Shown here one piece after another: positions 6,867 to 9,294 of a stretch of DNA of 9,294 nt. The translations under genes were made by a program, and so were the position numbers. Position 1 is the stretch's first letter, and the number at the start of each line of letters is the position of its first letter. Below the pieces are notes generated by a model. It worked only from the letters and a program-made list of their open reading frames with translations. It was not told the DNA's origin and did no database searches. Origin of the DNA: JBHIBA01 sp046758845 (GTDB lineage Bacteria; UBA8248; JACPRG01; G963555815); assembly GCA_046758845.1 (NCBI GenBank), contig JBHIBA010000181.1:1-9294 (forward strand), in the 5' to 3' direction.

Positions 6867-7422
6867 TCCCGGAATGAAAAGCCTCCGCCTGACGTGCCAC
6901 CGCAAATTTGTCCAAGTTGGTGAGAGTATTCGGGTCAGGTTGAGGGTTGAACGAAAAAGGGTGGTCCCGCGTTATTGGAAGGCGTATGGACCCGCGGAGT
7001 CGGTCTACAGGGTCTCAAGAGACGCTTGACAGCTACAGGGAAAGGCGTTTTCAGAGGGTCAAACGGCGAGGGGGGCCGGGCAAGCATTCATCAGAAATGG
7101 AAAATCCTGTTTAAGGGATGGGAAGAGGTGTCCTGGCGCCCAACGGGGGGCACGGGAATAGTTCGCGATTCCTGATCTCGATCATGGCTAGGCGGCGGTT
7201 TGGGTTGGTATTTTCTGGCGTTGCGCAAAGGATAACTTTTGAAGGCACGGGTTGGCCGGGGCCGGGGTTTCTTGCTGAAGGAGCCGCGAGAAAAAAGGTC
7301 TCGATGCACTTTTGGGGACCCGGTAAATGCCTCTTGCGATCCATAGACTGCGTGTCAAGTTCGCCCAACGGTTGGGGGGCAGGATAAGCTGGGGAAACCG
7401 TTTCTGCGAAAGGAGGAGAAAG
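6867..7422. other. Gap of 556 bp without a recognisable gene
   Basis: Short frames are present (6975-7175 and 7118-7387 on the plus strand), but neither has a convincing ribosome-binding site or any family pattern. No T-tract terminator follows the LLM stop. The stretch just before 7423 would hold the leader, and perhaps a promoter, of the nitrilase gene; I could not identify a clear -35/-10 pair. The size and lack of coding character suggest that a former gene has eroded here, as elsewhere in the window. Confidence 0.5.
7410..7416 (+). promoter_or_regulatory. Ribosome-binding site for the nitrilase gene
   Basis: AAGGAGG lies six bases before the ATG at 7423. It selects this start over the in-frame ATG at 7327, and the family's first strand (KVRAAAVQAE) begins directly after it. 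Confidence 0.85.
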
Positions 7423-8472
7423 ATGAAAGTCCGGGCAGCGGCCGTGCAGGCAGAGACCTACTACGATGAGGAATGGAGGAATGTGGACCTCTGCCTCAAG
7501 TACATCGACGAGGCGGGAGAGAAGGGGGTGGAGCTCCTTTGCTTCCCGGAAGGATACCCGGGTCCCTACAGCGGACCTATGGACTTCGCAGGGAAAGTTC
7601 AGTTCGACGTCCTGGAGGCCATCTGCGACCGCGCCAAGAAGAACCGCCTCTTCGTGACGGTCTGCTATCTCGAGGAGAATCCCGAGATCGATGGAACTTT
7701 CTTCCTGGTGCAAAAACTCATCTCGAATCGCGGAGAGGTCCTCGCCAACTACAAGCGCTTTCAGCCCGACCACCAGTATCTCAACGCCTACCTCATGGGA
7801 GGCCGACGCCATATCCTTCCGGGGGATGAGATCACGGTGGTCGAGACCGAGATCGGCCGGATCGGCCTTCAAATCTGTTCCGAACTCTGGGTCCCCGAGA
7901 TCAGTCGGATTCAGATGCTTAAGGGGGCCGATATCATCGTCGCCCCCTTTGGCGGCCACTACAAGGTGACCCACTTCAAGGATAAGCAGTACACTTGGCA
8001 CTGCATCGCCCGGGCCCGTGCCGCCGAGAATATCGTCTACGTCATCGTGGCCCAGAGCATCTACGACCTTGCCCTGGAGCACCAAGAGATCTCCGAAGGG
8101 GAAGCCAAGACCACCCTGATTATCGCGGGTCCGGAGAAGACGATTGCGACCTCCCCTCCCAAGTTCGGGCTCGTCATCGCCGACCTCGACATGGACCGCC
8201 TGAATCATCTCAGGGGCAGCTATTACAGCGAGGAACTTCTCTCCACGCCCAAGGACCTGAACAATTACGTCTCCTGCGCTACACGCCCCGGTCAGTGCCA
8301 CGACCGCCGCCCTCAAGACTACGGGGCCCTCGTCGCCCCGCAGCCAGACGCCTTTGACTATCACTATCACCGCCGGGGCCTGGATGCCTGGAAGGAGAAC
8401 TTCGAGAAGGTGGCCGAGTTCCAAAACTCCGACCGGACGGAGACACCCCAGCCGACGACGAGCAAGGTGTAA
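7423..8472 (+). CDS. Nitrilase-superfamily carbon-nitrogen hydrolase
   Basis: This 349-residue cytoplasmic enzyme has all three catalytic residues in the expected order: Glu43 in LLCFPEGYPG, Lys111 in LANYKRFQPD and the nucleophile Cys152 in IGLQICSELWVPE. The fold opens with KVRAAAVQAETYY and continues with GADIIVAPFGG (168-178) and RARAAENIVYVIVAQ (197-211), all standard superfamily positions. The family attacks C-N bonds of amides, nitriles or carbamoyl groups. Beta-ureidopropionase and N-carbamoyl amino acid or putrescine hydrolases belong here, which would suit a nitrogen-compound pathway. The C-terminal part from about 265 (YYSEELL...NNYVSCATRPGQ, then DYHYHRRGLDAWKENF) extends past the core and may shape the oligomer or active site. 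The substrate cannot be read from the sequence. The gene looks intact and follows the LLM gene on the same strand after a large gap. Confidence 0.92.
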   Translation: MKVRAAAVQAETYYDEEWRNVDLCLKYIDEAGEKGVELLCFPEGYPGPYSGPMDFAGKVQFDVLEAICDRAKKNRLFVTVCYLEENPEIDGTFFLVQKLISNRGEVLANYKRFQPDHQYLNAYLMGGRRHILPGDEITVVETEIGRIGLQICSELWVPEISRIQMLKGADIIVAPFGGHYKVTHFKDKQYTWHCIARARAAENIVYVIVAQSIYDLALEHQEISEGEAKTTLIIAGPEKTIATSPPKFGLVIADLDMDRLNHLRGSYYSEELLSTPKDLNNYVSCATRPGQCHDRRPQDYGALVAPQPDAFDYHYHRRGLDAWKENFEKVAEFQNSDRTETPQPTTSKV

Positions 8473-8552
8473 TCTTCAAAGTCGGACGGGATGCCAACCG
8501 CGGCTCCTTGGCCGGGCGGGGGAGCGGGGGGCTGGTCCCAAGGAAGGGATCC

Positions 8553-8767
8553 ATGAGCGTTCAGACGGCAGAGGTGAGGGAGCTTGAGTGGGTCGGGAAA
8601 AATCTATGCCGGGAAGACGGGGCTGAAAAAGCAACGGGGGAGGGTATCTTTGCCACGGACTTGCACCTGCCCCACATGCTGTACGGAAAATACCCCGAAG
8701 CAATGTGGCCCACGCGAAAATTCTGAACATCGACGTGTCGAAGGCCCTGAAAGTGCCCGGGGAAGTG
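8553..8767 (+). pseudogene. Xanthine dehydrogenase-family molybdopterin subunit, N-terminal stub, frameshifted
   Basis: An ATG with an AGGAAGG site upstream opens a frame reading LEWVGKNLCREDGAEKATGE, then FATDLHLPHMLYGK. This is the standard start of the large molybdenum-cofactor subunit of xanthine/aldehyde oxidases ('vGk...R.Da..KvtGea.Y..Dl.lpgMLy'). At the AAAA run 8687-8690 the frame is lost and stops at 8724-8726. Adding one A gives the correct continuation IPRSNVAHAKILNIDVSKAL, then KVPG. Similarity ends near 8767, so about 70 of roughly 750 residues remain. It starts 80 bp after the nitrilase, so it was probably the next gene in that operon: a molybdenum hydroxylase that oxidises purines, nicotinate-like rings or aldehydes. 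It is non-functional, and the FeS and FAD subunits are absent. Confidence 0.85.
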
Positions 8768-8795
8768 AGCAGGGCGAGAAAGGGAAGGGGGGGCG

Positions 8796-9015
8796 ATGAT
8801 CGGGACAGAGGTGGACACCGCAACGGAGCGCCTGGAGCGGGAGAACCGTTGGATGAAAGCCATCGGGTGTACCGATGTGGCTGTTCTGGGTCTAGACCTG
8901 TTCTTGGGGGCCACGGAAAGTGAAGAGACGAAGCGCACAGAAGAGTTTCGCGAAATTCGTTCTGGTGGACAAAGATGGGAGAAAAGGCAAGAGTTTCGCA
9001 GTAATTGAGAAGTCG
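8796..9015 (+). pseudogene. Remnant of a coiled-coil/single-membrane-helix hypothetical protein
   Basis: An ATG at 8796, with AAGGGGGGG just upstream, opens TATERLERENRWMKAIG and then a weakly hydrophobic segment, DVAVLGLDLFLGATES. This layout (heptad-like ERLERENR helix, one membrane helix, then a strand beginning FVL.D..G) recalls a common family of bacterial hypothetical proteins. The membrane segment here carries two Asp residues, which would spoil it. The matching second part, AKFVLVDKDGRKGKSFAVIE and SSGLKLEDVD, lies in another frame from about 8941 to 9015, so a frameshift or small insertion separates them near 8940-8955. The usual downstream repeats are missing because another gene's end follows at 9016. 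The family recognition is from memory and moderate; that the gene is broken is fairly clear if the family is right. Confidence 0.5.
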
Positions 9016-9195
9016 TCAGGGCTCAAACTGGAAGACGTTGATAGAGAGCACCACTCCATCTCCGCCATTCACTACATAATAGACTACGAATCCCGGCGCT
9101 TTGCTGACGATGGGCACAAAGCCCTCACTGACTCGTCGTGTCACCTCGCCAACCGAGCCGGGGACCACCTTGTAGGGGCGCACACTTGCGTACAT
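9016..9195 (-). CDS. ABM/dimeric alpha-beta barrel-like small protein, probably truncated
   Basis: On the minus strand an ATG (9195-9193) with AGAGG five bases upstream opens a 59-codon frame. It reads MYASVRPYKVVPGSVGEV, then RRVSEGFVPIVSKAPGFVVYY and NGGDGVVLSINVF, ending QFEP. The strand-helix-strand-strand order and the phrases 'KV.PGS..E...RV.EGFVPI', 'APGFV.YY' and 'V.SI.VF' match small antibiotic-biosynthesis-monooxygenase-like (ABM) barrel proteins of about 100 residues. The second half (a 'AE.S...A..W' helix and last strand) is missing in all three frames after the stop, so the product probably cannot form the normal dimeric barrel. It runs opposite to every other gene here and meets the remnant at 8796-9015 end to end. 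It could still be expressed, since its start region is intact. Confidence 0.7.
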   Translation of the reverse strand: MYASVRPYKVVPGSVGEVTRRVSEGFVPIVSKAPGFVVYYVVNGGDGVVLSINVFQFEP

Positions 9196-9294
9196 GACAG
9201 CCTCTTTTCTCTACAGGGGCATGAGGGACCTCGTTGGTCCGACCCGGCGACATCACATGCTCCCGGAGCAAAGTCCGGTGCCGGCGTCTACGCC

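Noticed and set aside
5847..6905. A 352-codon open frame on the minus strand opposite the LLM gene
   Set aside because: The plus-strand LLM protein is clearly conserved from end to end; the antisense frame has low-complexity, Arg/Gly/His-rich character.
7327..7422. Longer start for the nitrilase at ATG 7327
   Set aside because: The family begins at KVRAAAVQ, and AAGGAGG is correctly placed for ATG 7423.
7111..8424. A 437-codon open frame on the minus strand opposite the nitrilase
   Set aside because: It is antisense to a protein with an intact catalytic triad and good ribosome-binding site; its own translation shows no family pattern and it arises from the codon bias of the real gene.
8920..9294. 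An open plus-strand frame from a GTG at 8920 to the window end
   Set aside because: Up to about 9015 it reads the remnant's second part, but beyond 9016 it is the shadow of the minus-strand ABM-like gene, whose own frame has far better family similarity.
1..9294. CRISPR arrays, tRNA/rRNA genes, insertion sequences or phage attachment sites
   Set aside because: I saw no regularly spaced repeats, no cloverleaf with conserved T-loop, no transposase motifs and no terminal inverted repeats; the gene breaks look like point changes and deletions rather than insertions.

Overview
The window reads as chromosomal DNA of a G+C-rich bacterium. The solute-binding protein has a signal peptide ending in an Ala-X-Ala-type site with no lipobox cysteine, which suggests a diderm (Gram-negative-type) envelope. 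Several gene types (DUF1989, LLM flavin enzyme, nitrilase, small ABM-type protein) resemble those of uncultivated soil or sediment lineages. That placement is an impression; no 16S or marker gene is present.

Region 1 (1-3261) is the 3' part of an ABC importer operon of the BMP/PnrA (NupNOPQ-like) type, which takes up nucleosides or related N-compounds. It holds the last codons of the ATPase, two permeases and the periplasmic binding protein. ATPase and permease 1 overlap in a TGATG. Permease 2 is broken by a frameshift in a nine-G run. A small hairpin with a GCGA loop precedes the binding-protein gene.

Region 2 (3262-4482) holds a short unrecognised ORF containing a perfect 18-bp palindrome, then a DUF1989 (urea carboxylase-associated) protein. 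Its C-terminus looks like a ribbon-helix-helix DNA-binding domain. This fusion, with the palindrome about 80 bp upstream of its start, is the most interesting candidate here: an enzyme that may sense its substrate and control its own operon.

Region 3 (4483-5789) is decayed DNA. After about 675 bp without a recognisable gene come a CynX-like MFS transporter remnant (in-frame stop, internal deletion), joined directly to the C-terminal half of a RidA-family protein that carries a frameshift just before its end.

Region 4 (5790-8472) holds two intact enzymes, an LLM-class flavin-dependent oxidoreductase and a nitrilase-superfamily amidohydrolase with a complete Glu-Lys-Cys triad, separated by a 556-bp gap without a recognisable gene.

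Region 5 (8473-9294) is again decayed: the N-terminal stub of a xanthine dehydrogenase-family molybdenum subunit (frameshifted), a broken coiled-coil/membrane protein, and on the minus strand a short ABM-like protein that probably lacks its C-terminal half.

Together the genes suggest a locus for importing and breaking down a small nitrogen compound (nucleobase, ureide, guanidine or carbamoyl compound): importer, DUF1989 hydrolase, flavin oxygenase, amidohydrolase, with RidA and molybdenum-hydroxylase partners now lost. The substrate is inference. Several breaks lie in short homopolymers, so sequencing or assembly error must be excluded for those, but the truncations and the in-frame stop show real erosion.
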